A stretch of 64,000 nucleotides of DNA from Psoroptes ovis (taxonomy: Eukaryota; Arthropoda; Arachnida; Sarcoptiformes; Psoroptidae). How positions within the stretch are numbered: position 1 is the stretch's first letter; each line of letters begins with the position of its first letter. Positions 1 to 10,000 of this stretch are shown piece by piece. The stretch spans positions 3,782,001-3,846,000 of the forward strand of contig PQWQ01000002.1 in assembly GCA_002943765.1 (NCBI GenBank), given 5' to 3'. The notes under the pieces are model-generated. The model ran no database searches. It was not told the origin of the DNA and saw only the letters and a list, made by a program, of their open reading frames with translations. A program made the position numbers and the translations under genes.

Positions 1-740
1 TCCTAATGCATGGGCATGTACACGATAGGCAAATACATTGATGGGACTACGATTCAAACGGCAATTGATATCAACATGTGTTTTAGATTGATGAGGTGGT
101 ATTATTCCACTAAGCGATGCGAGCAAAAATATTCCAGCAATATATGTTTGCAGTTGAATCGTATACAACAAACGAACACCACTCGAATCACGTTCACTTA
201 AAGGATGTGCATAATGTGCTTGAAGCACAAGAAAATTAATGTCTGATAAGCCACCACCAACATGGAAACCAACATCTTGTGGAAGCTCGAGTGACGGTGC
301 ATTACGACCCCAAGCATAAATGACGCGCATTCCAGGACAAAGATTTGCATGTGTACAAGGCCTAAATACGATAAAAATATGAATTCAAATAAAATTTTTA
401 ATCACAATCTAAATGAAAAAAATTACCAATGATTCGGATATAATTGTGTACGGCGATATAGATTTTTACAACCAAATATAATTATATGATGTATTCGATT
501 AGAATCAGCATTTGGATCAAATTTTTTGATGTAAATTTCTTCACTACTAATGTTGACTGATGTACAAAAATATTCATCATCTTTTTTGGGTAATACTTGT
601 GGCATTTTTAATTCAAGCGTATAAAAATCATTGATTATTAGTGATTTTTTCGGGACAATTTTCGTTTCGATTACATTTTTTGAAATGTAAACAAAAACAA
701 TTATAAGATAGAAAAAAGCTTCGAATGTATGCAAGAACAT
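1..740 (-). CDS. Phm: Peptidylglycine alpha-hydroxylating monooxygenase (PHM), N-terminal part, cut by the window edge
   Basis: Copper enzyme that hydroxylates the alpha carbon of C-terminal glycine as the first step of neuropeptide amidation in the secretory pathway. Coding exons: 740-427 and 361-1 (intron 426-362, GT-AG; the split Trp codon rejoins in frame); 225 codons are visible. A hydrophobic stretch at residues 8-19 looks like a signal peptide or anchor. Copper ligands are in place: His84-His85 in IHHIIIFGC, His154 in LQAHYAH, and His220/His222 in YRVHAHALG (CuH pair, third CuH ligand, and two CuM ligands of the family). The Met ligand lies beyond the edge. Start chosen at the ATG at 740; the in-frame TTG at 761 is not needed. 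Whether a lyase domain follows (bifunctional PAM) cannot be seen; arthropods usually have separate PHM. Divergent from the lectin gene at 1455. Confidence 0.93.
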
Positions 741-1454
741 CTTTAATGCAATTCTGGTCAATTATTTTTGAATGAATTATCGAAACATTAATATCATTGG
801 AAAAAATTATCCATATGGAATAATTGAAATTGTAAACTGATTTTAACAAACTGATTAGATTTGTTAATCACCATTTACAATTTAAAAATTTTCGATATCA
901 CATATTCAAATATCATTTCGGATGTTGCGATTCCTGTATGTTGTAATCAATATTGCCAAAAAAAAATACCAAATTTGAAATTAATATTTTGACAAATATT
1001 TTCTTTTCAATGTTTTCATTTTCTCATTATTTGTGCAAAGTTGGCATTTGTGCAAGACGATCATTACATAATAATCTATTTTATTTGATTTAATTTTTAT
1101 TAATTTTTTACCACTACTTTAGGCAAAACTTGTGGAATTTTTGTTTGTTTTTTTTTTTGAATTTTCATTTGATCACGTGATTCGTTATTTATGAACGCTG
1201 TCATTCAATCATGCTTACAGGATTGAAATAGCTGTAAACTGACGTATCGTAAAAGATGTTTGGTTTTGTTTTCGGTACAAATTTTTCTTTTGCTAAAATC
1301 ATCCAAAAACAGCCTCATCAATTTTGAAACAGAATTTCCTTTTGATGATTGAACCTAAATTTGATCCGTTATTTTTTTTTAAATTTCTGATAACTTCCAA
1401 ATATCGATTTTCAATATAGATTTTGATTATTATTTATTCTGAATTCTGTGAACA
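741..1454. promoter_or_regulatory. Divergent intergenic region between PHM and the VIP36-like lectin gene
   Basis: 714 bp between two start codons pointing away from each other, so it must hold both 5' UTRs and promoters. It is AT-rich with T and A runs. A palindromic TCACGTGA (core CACGTG 1174-1179) is the only clear regulatory-looking motif; it matches the core of bHLH-Zip/MITF-TFEB type E-boxes, but binding is inferred. No TATA box could be chosen with confidence. Confidence 0.5.
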
Positions 1455-2608
1455 ATGAATATTTTCACATCCATTTTGATATATTTTACAATATTTTTAA
1501 TTAATGATAAATCATTATTAAATATTTATGCAACGCATACTGAATATGAAGACTTAGGTTTTTATCCACAAAAAGAACATTCATTGACAAGACCATATCA
1601 AGGTTTGTTTTATGTTTTTTTCAACAAAACAAATAAATATTTGAAATAAATCATTTCAGGAACCGGCATGACGATACCCAATTGGGATATCATTGGTCAT
1701 ACTATCGTATCAAGTAATTTTATTCGTCTTACTCCTGATCAACAGTCAAGATATGGTGGCTTATGGAACAAAGTAGTATGTATTACATATTATAATATTG
1801 GATAATATGATATTTAAAAATGATGTGATACAATTTATCTATCGCTTGTATGCAGCCGATAACCTTTCCTTTCTGGGAAGTTCATCTAGAATTCAAAATA
1901 ACTGGTCATGGTAAAGATTTATTTGGTGATGGTATGGCATTCTGGTATGTCAAACATCCAATGCAGCCCGGTAATGTGTTCGGTAGCGCTGATTTTTTCT
2001 GGGGTTTAGGCATTTTTCTTGATACTTACGCAAACCAAAATGGTGCTCACGCTCACACTCACCCATACATTTCGGCCATGGTCAATAATGCTACAATGGC
2101 TTATGATCATGATCGCGATGGAACACATACAGAATTAGCTGGATGTGAAGCCAAACTTCGAACAGCTGAACACGATACTTACATGGCCATTCGATACTAT
2201 AACGATACGCTTACTGTTATGACTGATGTCGATGGAAGCGGTGAATGGACAGATTGTTTTATTTCACAAGGTGTTTATCTTCCAACTGGTCTCCATATAG
2301 GCGTTACGGCAGCAACTGGTGATCTTAGTGATAATCATGACGTCATTTCCATTAAAACATATCGTCTTGAAACCCCTTTAAATATAATGGATAAATTAGA
2401 TCAAAGAGCAATGATCATTCCGCATGCCTTAAGTTCCGCACATCCACGTGATCACGTTGATGATGATCATTCAGTAACTGGCCGTATGAGTTGGTTACGC
2501 TTCTTCTTTTATCTTATACTAGTGATCATTGTTGTAATCGTTGCTGCTGTCATTGGTTTATTCATTTATCAAAAGCGGCAAGAAGTTTCACGAAAACGTT
2601 TTTATTAA
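1455..2608 (+). CDS. LMAN2: L-type lectin, VIP36/LMAN2-like cargo receptor
   Basis: Type I membrane lectin that binds high-mannose N-glycans on cargo in the ER-Golgi pathway. Exons 1455-1602, 1660-1775, 1856-2608 (introns 57 and 80 bp) encode 338 residues, close to the 356 of human VIP36. In order: a signal peptide of about 26 residues, the L-type lectin fold containing FLDTYAN, VNNATMAYDHDRDG and TGDLSDNHD (the calcium- and mannose-binding segments of the family), a short stalk, a transmembrane helix at about 301-325 and a cytoplasmic tail ending KRFY, the same last four residues as mammalian VIP36. An odd His-rich segment (GAHAHTHP) sits in the calcium-loop region. ERGIC-53 is excluded by the tail, which lacks a KKFF end. 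Confidence 0.95.
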
Positions 2609-2683
2609 AAGCAATAATTTCCTTATCATCATAATCTTATATTATGAAAACCAAGATCATCAATATGAAAATATTTTTCTGTA

Positions 2684-2689
2684 AATAAA
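2684..2689 (+). terminator. Poly(A) signal of the lectin gene
   Basis: AATAAA 75 bp after the lectin stop codon and followed by a T-rich run; the only consensus signal before the next gene. Confidence 0.7.
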
Positions 2690-2871
2690 AAATGATTTTT
2701 TTTTTCAAGAATTATCTTAAATTGGCCAATTCTTTTTGAATTTATTTCGTCACTTTGTTTATGAAGGTTTTTGTGTTGCGTCGATTTATTAATTCATAAA
2801 TATTTTTTCGAATAAAAAACGATTTAGAAAATATGATAACCATAAATTTTGGTACGTTACATTAACTGATA

Positions 2872-4462
2872 ATGGATTTCACCACGAATGATAATGATGA
2901 TAAATCAGTGATACATCAACGAAAACATGGTGCAGCAAATTTTTTCGATTATGAAGATGAACAAGAAAATTCAGATATATTTCCAAGTGCAAAAATCACT
3001 GACGAATCACCATCATCATCACCATTATCAGTGAATAAAATTGATGAAAATAAGTCAATCGTATCGTCCACATTTAAACCGCAGATAAGTAGTAAAAAAC
3101 ATTCCAAAGATGATGAGTTTGTTATCGAATTCAATAAAAATGATATTGAAGAGCGAATATCGAAACTAATAGAATCCAATTTGAAATTGTCTACAATCTC
3201 GGCAAATGTTGGCAAATTTACAGTGAATCAAACGAAATTATCTACCAGACAAGCAGTTGATAAAATTTTATCTGGTGAAAACGATCAAATCAATTTGTCA
3301 GTATTCAAAGGAAAAGAACAAAAATTAGAGTTATTAGATTATGCAATACTCAGTGGAGATAAATATACCATAACATTAGTGATACAATTTTTGGAACAAA
3401 CATTAAGAACATCTATTTTATTGTATGAATTGATGCGACGTCCAATCGCTGCGGATCATTATTTAATATATTTACGATCAAGTGGACGTTTAGATGAGCA
3501 AATGAATATGTTAAATATGATGGGTCGTTATGAAGATGCTGCATTTTTGACATATTCACGTGCTGCCAATAAATCTATGAATATGGATGCTCAACAACAA
3601 ATCCGTGCATTAGAACGTGCCTTATCAAATTTCACCGCCGGTGGTCTTGAATCAACGCAATATCATTCTTTGATCAAAGAACATATCACATTATTAGAGC
3701 ATCAGCTTCCAATAGAATCTGATGATCGTCGTCGTTGTGAAGATGCATTGCGATTACAATCAAATAATAATGGAAAAGAAAACGAAGATAATCAAGTTTT
3801 CATTATTCATCAACCCCGTCCATGTCTAATTGGCCTTACATTAATGGAAACACTGCATTATTGTCATCTATATCACAATGAATTACCTGATAATAACTTT
3901 GCATCACCTAATCATTTGAAGAAAATATTTCAAATAAGTGATAAGCAATTTTTATGGATCGCATTACAATCATTTGCCAAAACAATGCGTTGGCAAGAAA
4001 TTGACAATTTATTTGAATATAAAGTAAGTTACTAATTTTATTGAAAGCAAAATGTTTGATTTTATCAATCATTTTTATTTAAGTCATGGTTAGGTAGTAG
4101 AAAAATTCGACGTGATATAATACCGATTTCAGAGATGGTGCAAGTATTGTTTAAATATTCAGCGCCCCATGAAATGTTGGAGAAATATCTGGATCTTGTT
4201 GATGATGTTGACAGTCGTTTACAATTGGCCAAAGAATTTCAAATGAATAAATATGCTGCTGATGTAAGTTTTAATTTTTAATATTTTTTGAAGATTAATT
4301 CAACTTTCTTCCCTCATTATTATAAAGATTTTTATAAAACTGCGTGATCGTAAGCGCCTGTCTGAATTACTTTCATCAATACAGAATAAATCTGAGATGG
4401 AACATGTTCAACGTTATATTCGAAATGCATTGAATGCAACAACAATTAAATGGAGAAATTAA
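2872..4462 (+). CDS. VIPAS39: VIPAS39 / SPE-39 homologue, partner of VPS33B
   Basis: Subunit of the VPS33B-VIPAS39 (CHEVI) complex that acts with Rab11 and HOPS-related tethers in endosome-to-lysosome and secretory-granule traffic. Exons 2872-4023, 4084-4263, 4328-4462 with introns of 60 and 64 bp, both phase 0; 488 residues against 493 in human. The N-terminal 100 residues are acidic, Ser-rich and probably disordered. From about residue 100 the helical Vps16-C type region runs to the end, with family-like segments such as YELMRRPIAADHYLIYL, GRYEDAAFLTYSRA and EHITLLEHQL. The C-terminus TTIKWRN resembles the end of the human protein (IRWKN). Start ATG is the first in frame. The next gene begins only 118 bp after its stop. 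Confidence 0.93.
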
Positions 4463-4580
4463 TTAAATAATTCTTTATGTAAAATACATCATTCATGAAT
4501 GATTTTAATACACGTGATTTGTTAATAGTAAACATTTCTCAAGATTGGCAATAAATTTAATTTTTTTCATAAAATTTCAA
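4463..4580 (+). promoter_or_regulatory. 118-bp spacer: VIPAS39 3' end and TRMT10C promoter/5' UTR together
   Basis: The spacer holds a 14-bp palindrome (TCATTCATGAATGA, about 4488-4501), an E-box CACGTG at 4511-4516 and the first AATAAA after the VIPAS39 stop (4550-4555), only 26 bp before the TRMT10C ATG. The VIPAS39 poly(A) site would therefore lie at or inside the start of TRMT10C, so the two transcripts probably overlap or are linked. Confidence 0.5.
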
Positions 4581-5898
4581 ATGTTTTCAAAGTTTTATTG
4601 TAAATTAAATAGAATAATATTAAGCAATCTATATTCAAAATGTCAAGTGAATTTGATTGCACCCAATCTCGATAATGAACTATTGTTAAGAAGAGTAAAA
4701 TCGAAAGAAAATTTCAATGAAATTTTCCCTGAATTAAAGTTACCCTTCAAACTACAACATCAACTCGAATATAGCCGTGAATTCATTTATCAACGTCTCA
4801 TACAAAATCCACAAGGGTTCGACCCGATTGATCCAAATATTTATTCAAAGCTATGGATAAACGAACCCAACCATCAACGACAACAGTCTATTAAAAAAGA
4901 TGTTGAGATGATTTTAATGTATTACAATGATGTGTTACGATTTTCATTGTTCGCACCATCAATGATTCCATATGAAGGTTCATATTCAAAAATCATTACA
5001 TTTAAATTGTCTCATTTATTTTCATTTCATTTCATTTACATTAGATATGGAAAAAATGATTCACAAATATGATGGTCATAGTGCAAGATTACGATATGTA
5101 AATTTTATATTCATACGTGAATATGATAATTATTGTCGAACTAAAGAAGAGGAAAAACGTTCACAATCAAAACGTTTAGCAGAACAAGAAGATTATTTCG
5201 AAGATGTTGGATGTTTTGATTCAAAAACAAATCATTTACAGTATGGTTATTGGCGCAATACATTATTTACTAGATATTTCAAAAACGCTAGACATCTTCA
5301 AACTATAAATATATTACGCAATGCACAAACATATGGACAACCATTGATAATTGATTGTGGATTAGAAAGATTGATGGCTGATTATGAGATATTATCTTGC
5401 GTCAGACAAATATCAGCAATATATCATTTGAATCGTTATAGTATGAGACCATTCAAATTATTATTTACTGAATTTGATAAAAAGAATAATCGAACATATG
5501 AATATTTGGTGAAAAGTATGAAAACGTTTATTGATCAGCAAGAATTTTTCTTCAATTTACATTCACAATCATATCAAGAGCTATTACCGAATGAACGATT
5601 GATTTACCTTAGTCCAGATGCACGAAAAATAATGGATGAATTTGATCCCGAAGCTGTTTATATTATTGGAGCATTAGTTTCAAAAACAAAAAAATCAACA
5701 TTGTCATTTGATAAAGCTAATGAACAAGGTATCGAATGTTTACGTTTACCAATACATCAATATGTTCGACTTAAACCAATGGTCAAACGTATTCTTAGCT
5801 TTCGTGGTACATTTGAAATACTTTTACATTTGAAACATGGTGCAACATGGGAACAAGCATTAAGACGATCTATTCAGCCTCATAAATTAATGGATTAA
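4581..5898 (+). CDS. TRMT10C: Mitochondrial RNase P subunit 1 / tRNA methyltransferase 10C (MRPP1) homologue
   Basis: MRPP1 is the SPOUT-fold tRNA (purine-9 N1) methyltransferase that, with SDR5C1, forms the tRNA-binding platform of protein-only mitochondrial RNase P. Exons 4581-4977 and 5045-5898 (67-bp intron, phase 1) encode 416 residues (human 403). An N-terminal basic, Arg/Lys/Ser-rich stretch suits a mitochondrial presequence. A helical, charged middle (residues about 130-190) precedes the TRM10 domain from about 195, containing LIIDCGLERLMADYE, IYLSPDA, VYIIGALV and a C-terminal knot segment ending LHLKHGATWEQAL. In VYIIGALVSK, Ser345 stands where human MRPP1 has its catalytic Asp314, so the methylase may be inactive. 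Cytosolic TRMT10A/B are less likely because of the MRPP1-like length and motifs. Confidence 0.9.
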
Positions 5899-6527
5899 TT
5901 AACGTATCAGCTAATTAGGAAGAAAAAATGTGAAATATTAGAATCGATACAATTATAAAATCAATTTCTAAAAATTTATAATTGCTGACGTGCTAAATAT
6001 TTTCATCAATAATTTAGCGTACCAAACTTTACTTGAAAATTTATTCGAATCACAATTTTCAAGTAATGAGAATACGCGATTTAGAATTTTTGAATTTAAT
6101 CAAATGATTACCTTTCATGTCATCGTTTTCATTTGTGTGATCGTCGATTTGAAATGATCTAAAATAACAAATAGAAATGTACCATTAAATTATGATTATT
6201 TAATAAACATTTTTTTTGTAAAAATTCATCAAATCAGTACGATTATTGGTTTTATAGAAACAATAATTGATATATCGTGTTTTGCTTGGCCTAAATTTCA
6301 TTTTTTTTAATTCGAAGGTCGAAATTTAGGTTCAAAGAACACGAATTTGATTTCTTAATGTTTTTATGATAATCTCACCTTTCATAACATTATTAACATG
6401 ATAAAAATGAATGGCAAAACATGCTTGTTTGAGTGATGAACGAAATCGAAAATTTCTTTCGTAATCGAAATGCATGTGTCAAATTATGAATGATTTTTGA
6501 TTAGTTAAATATCGATAATTTTCCAAA
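5899..6527. other. Intergenic region between TRMT10C and the DCTPP1-like gene
   Basis: 629 bp, AT-rich. It holds a plausible TRMT10C poly(A) signal (AATAAA, 6202-6207, about 300 bp after the stop), a long imperfect inverted repeat (6276-6343) and presumably the promoter of the following gene. No coding signal seen. Confidence 0.6.
6276..6343. repeat. Imperfect inverted repeat / hairpin in intergenic DNA
   Basis: Arms 6276-6299 and 6321-6343 pair over about 23 bp: both outer ends (CGTGTT/AACACG) and inner ends (CCTAAATTTC/GAAATTTAGG) match exactly, with a mismatched middle and a loop of about 21 nt. It could be a stem-loop precursor, a 3'-end structure for TRMT10C or a tiny foldback element. 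Confidence 0.6.
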
Positions 6528-6896
6528 ATGGATTTGACTAATTTTAAATTTGAAAACGATACCCAATTAGAAGATATTCGTAAACGAATAACCGCAAATG
6601 ACAATCCAAATCCGCGTAATTCAATGCTAAATTTATTTGATTCTGTTTCGAAAATTTCAGCAAAATTTCGTAACCGAACTGATGATGATTGTGCAATGGG
6701 TTTGCCAGAATGGTCGCCAGAAGAACGTGAATCATTGAAAGCAAGTTTAAATGGAACATTGGAATCATTGATAAAATTATCGAATGAATGTCATATTGAT
6801 TTAGCTGATGCGATTGTCAAAAAAATCAAACAAAACGAGAAAAAATATCCAATCGATAAAATATATGGTTTAGCTAGAAAATATACTGAAATTTGA
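6528..6896 (+). CDS. DCTPP1/MazG-like protein without metal ligands (probable pseudoenzyme)
   Basis: A 122-residue single-exon protein of the all-alpha NTP pyrophosphatase (MazG-like) fold, closest to dCTP pyrophosphatase 1 (human 170 residues). The match runs along the length: LEDIRKRI near the start, PRNSMLNLF, PEWSPEERESL, CHIDLADAIVKKI and the C-terminal KKYPIDKIYGLARKYTEI, which mirrors the KYTEL end of the family core. The four acidic magnesium ligands of mouse/human DCTPP1 (Glu63, Glu66, Glu95, Asp98) align with Ser39, Lys42, Ser73 and Gly76, so hydrolysis of dCTP is unlikely. The frame is intact, the ATG has a good context (AAAATGG) and AATAAA follows at 6991-6996, so this looks like a living gene, not a pseudogene. 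Confidence 0.8.
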   Translation: MDLTNFKFENDTQLEDIRKRITANDNPNPRNSMLNLFDSVSKISAKFRNRTDDDCAMGLPEWSPEERESLKASLNGTLESLIKLSNECHIDLADAIVKKIKQNEKKYPIDKIYGLARKYTEI

Positions 6897-7087
6897 TAAG
6901 AGGAATTTAATTCTGTTGTTTGTGAATGAATATCTATTTTGTTCTGAGCGGAAATCTATTTTTTGTTTGTCTTGCTTTGTCTTCGTTTTCAATAAAAAAG
7001 AATTTCATTGTTTACTTTTTCGATTTGTCAAAATTGGACGATTTATTTTATTTATTTCGTTTTGAATTGATTACCGTGGGAAAGAAA
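6897..7087. other. 191-bp spacer between DCTPP1-like and SMC3-like genes
   Basis: Contains the AATAAA at 6991-6996 that probably ends the upstream transcript, and must include the promoter and 5' UTR of the SMC3-like gene, whose ATG is about 90 bp after that signal. Confidence 0.5.
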
Positions 7088-10000
7088 ATGTTCATTAAAA
7101 AGGTGAATTCAAAGAAGATAATTTTTTTATTTTTTTTTTCAATTCTTCGTTTCGATTTTTTTTTGTAGATTATAATTTCTGGTTTTTGTTCATATAAATA
7201 TTGTGTTATTGAACCATCACCCGGCATAAATGTAATAATTGGCCCTAATGGTTCAGGCAAGTCGAACATTATAACCGCATTAGAATTTGTATTGACACAA
7301 AATTATCATCGATTAAATGAAGAACAAAAATTATCGTTGATATGTCAAAATAATAAAGAAATAATCGAAGCATATGTTGAAATACATTTCGATAATGAAT
7401 CTAGATATTTTCCGATTGATGATAAATTGGTGACTATTAAACGAAGAATAACAAGAACGATTGATAATTATTATATCAATGGTAAATTGGCTAATAATAC
7501 TAATGAATTAATTGTATTCATGGAAAGTGGTGGTTTTTCTCGTGATAATTCGTATTATCTTGTCAAACAAGGGCTTGTTTCGGAAATCGCCACAAGTAAT
7601 CCGCAAAAAATTCTCGACATATTACGGTCAATGAGTGGTGCTAAAAAATTTGATCAAAAAAAGGCTGAAACTTTGGATTTATTAGAAAAAAATGATCAAT
7701 TGATCCTACAAATCGGTGCGAAAATTCAAATTATGGAAGAAGAACTTTCTATTATTGGATTCAATCCTGATGTTGTCGAAAGTTTTGAAAGAATGATGAA
7801 AATAAAAAAATATCTAACAAGTCGAATAAAACAATCAGAACTCGATGAATTGAATAAAATTAGACAAGAATGTTCATTGGAAATAGAACGAAATGCTGAA
7901 GAGTTAGATCACTATCGACTGGATATATCAACTATTCAAAAACAGTTAGAAAAGAAAAAACGATTGCTGGATCAAATTAGTCTAGAAATTGTTGATTTGA
8001 ACATCAAATTTGATTCATCAAAACTTCTCATGAAAACATTGATGAACGAATTAAGTGATTTGAATAGACAACGACAATCTCAAGATCAAATTTATGATGT
8101 TGATGAATTGAAATCTCTTGATTCGTTGAAAATTGATTTGAAATCAGAGGAGAAAAAATTGAATGATTACATGAATGAATTACAGAATTTAATTCAGAAA
8201 GAAAATGATTTGAATACCAATTTGAAATCATTGGAAAGCAAACGATTAGATTTTTTGAATTGTATTCGATTGTTCGAATCAAATGTAGATTCGATTGATG
8301 AACGAAATCAAATGATTATTCAACAATTTTTGCGGCCATTAACTGATCAGATTGAAGAAATTCAGCAATCGATCATCCATTTACGTGATGAGACATTACA
8401 AAATTTGAAATCAGAGAAATCTATTATTCAAAAATCATTGAGAAAAATTTCGGATGAAAAGAAATCAAATTTAAAACTCTTAGATACATTGAAACAAGAA
8501 CTTACGGATTTAGTCATTATGAAAAAAACAAACAAAATCAAATTATGTGAAATTATGAGTCAATTAACTAAACAACAAAAAGAATCAATCACTTTGGCTA
8601 ACAAAGTCAAAGAAATTGAACAACGATTAGATAGTTACAATTTAATGATAACAAGTAAAAATAGTGTGCAAAGAGTTTTAGAATCATTGAAATCAATTAT
8701 TGATAGTGATAATGATGTTTATAGCGCAGAAGAAAAACAGCGTGCACAACATATAATCGATGGCTATCATGGACAAGTTATCGACTATATTGAACTCATC
8801 AAACCAGTCAACTTATCAGTTGAAGTATTAGTGAATAATTTATTTCATCATATTGTATCTGATGAAACAATTGCTATAGAAATATTGAATGAAATTTCAA
8901 AATCTAAATTACCTGGATCATTCAATTTTTGGGCAGCAAATCGTTTACCATCATCAAAGAAATCATCGATTGAAAAAAATTTGTATAATTTATGTGAACC
9001 ACTTATTAGCTGTATTCGAAATAAAAATCAAGATAATATCGAAGTTGATAATGTTATCAGACATATATTTTCTGGCTTATATATTGGCCGATCATTCCAT
9101 GATTGTTGTACATTGTTTCAAAAAAGTCAATATTGTGATTTTGCTACATTAAATGGTGAAATGATAGATCATAATGGTGTTATTAGAAAGCTCAAACAAA
9201 ATCAATTGACTAAATTTGATATGTATCAAACATTGTTAGAAAATGAGAAATGTTTACAAGAAATACGTAAACAAATTGATATACTAGAAATGAATCGAGA
9301 TCGAATTTTGTCAGAAAATCTGGATATTCATCGTCAAGAAATGATAAAAAAACAAGAGTTGACATCATTACAAAATCAGTTTCAGCATCATCAGCCACTG
9401 AACAATAGCGAATCCGAAATTTCAGATGAAACATCACTGATAACAAGAATGGAACAAATTGAACAACAAATCGAATTGGAGCGCAATCGTTTATGTTCAA
9501 ATGAAGCAAGAATGTCTTGTTTGATTGAAGAAAAAAATTTTTGGGAAGAAAAATTGTCGCAAGCAAATCCAAATGATTTACAACCAGAAATTGAAAATCT
9601 TAACGAACAAATTGAATCTATTGAAAGTGAAAAATTAAATGTTTGTCAGAGAAAAAAATTAATTGAAAAAACAATCGAAGATTTAAGATTATCAATAGAA
9701 GAATTGATTAAAAAAATAACACAAATAGAATATCAACAATCGAATATTGAATCGTCGGCGAAAAAAATTGAAAAGATTGATCAATTTGAACAACAATACA
9801 CTACAAAGATTGAAAGATTACATGAAACTATTGATAATACGAATAGTTTGTTAACGGAAAAATCTCAATTAAAATGCGAATATGAAAATGCAATCGAACA
9901 ATTAAAAAAAGAATTGAATAATAAATTAGATGAGTTAGAATTATCAAGAAAATCTTACGAAACACTGGAAGATAAAAGCAAGAAAATTGATTCTAAAATT

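Noticed and set aside
10..201. Plus-strand open frame at the left edge
   Set aside because: It is the antisense shadow of the PHM exon, whose copper-binding motifs are on the minus strand.
8889..9572. Open frames on both strands inside SMC3 exon 2
   Set aside because: They overlap the hinge and coiled coil of the SMC3-like protein in other frames and have no family resemblance.
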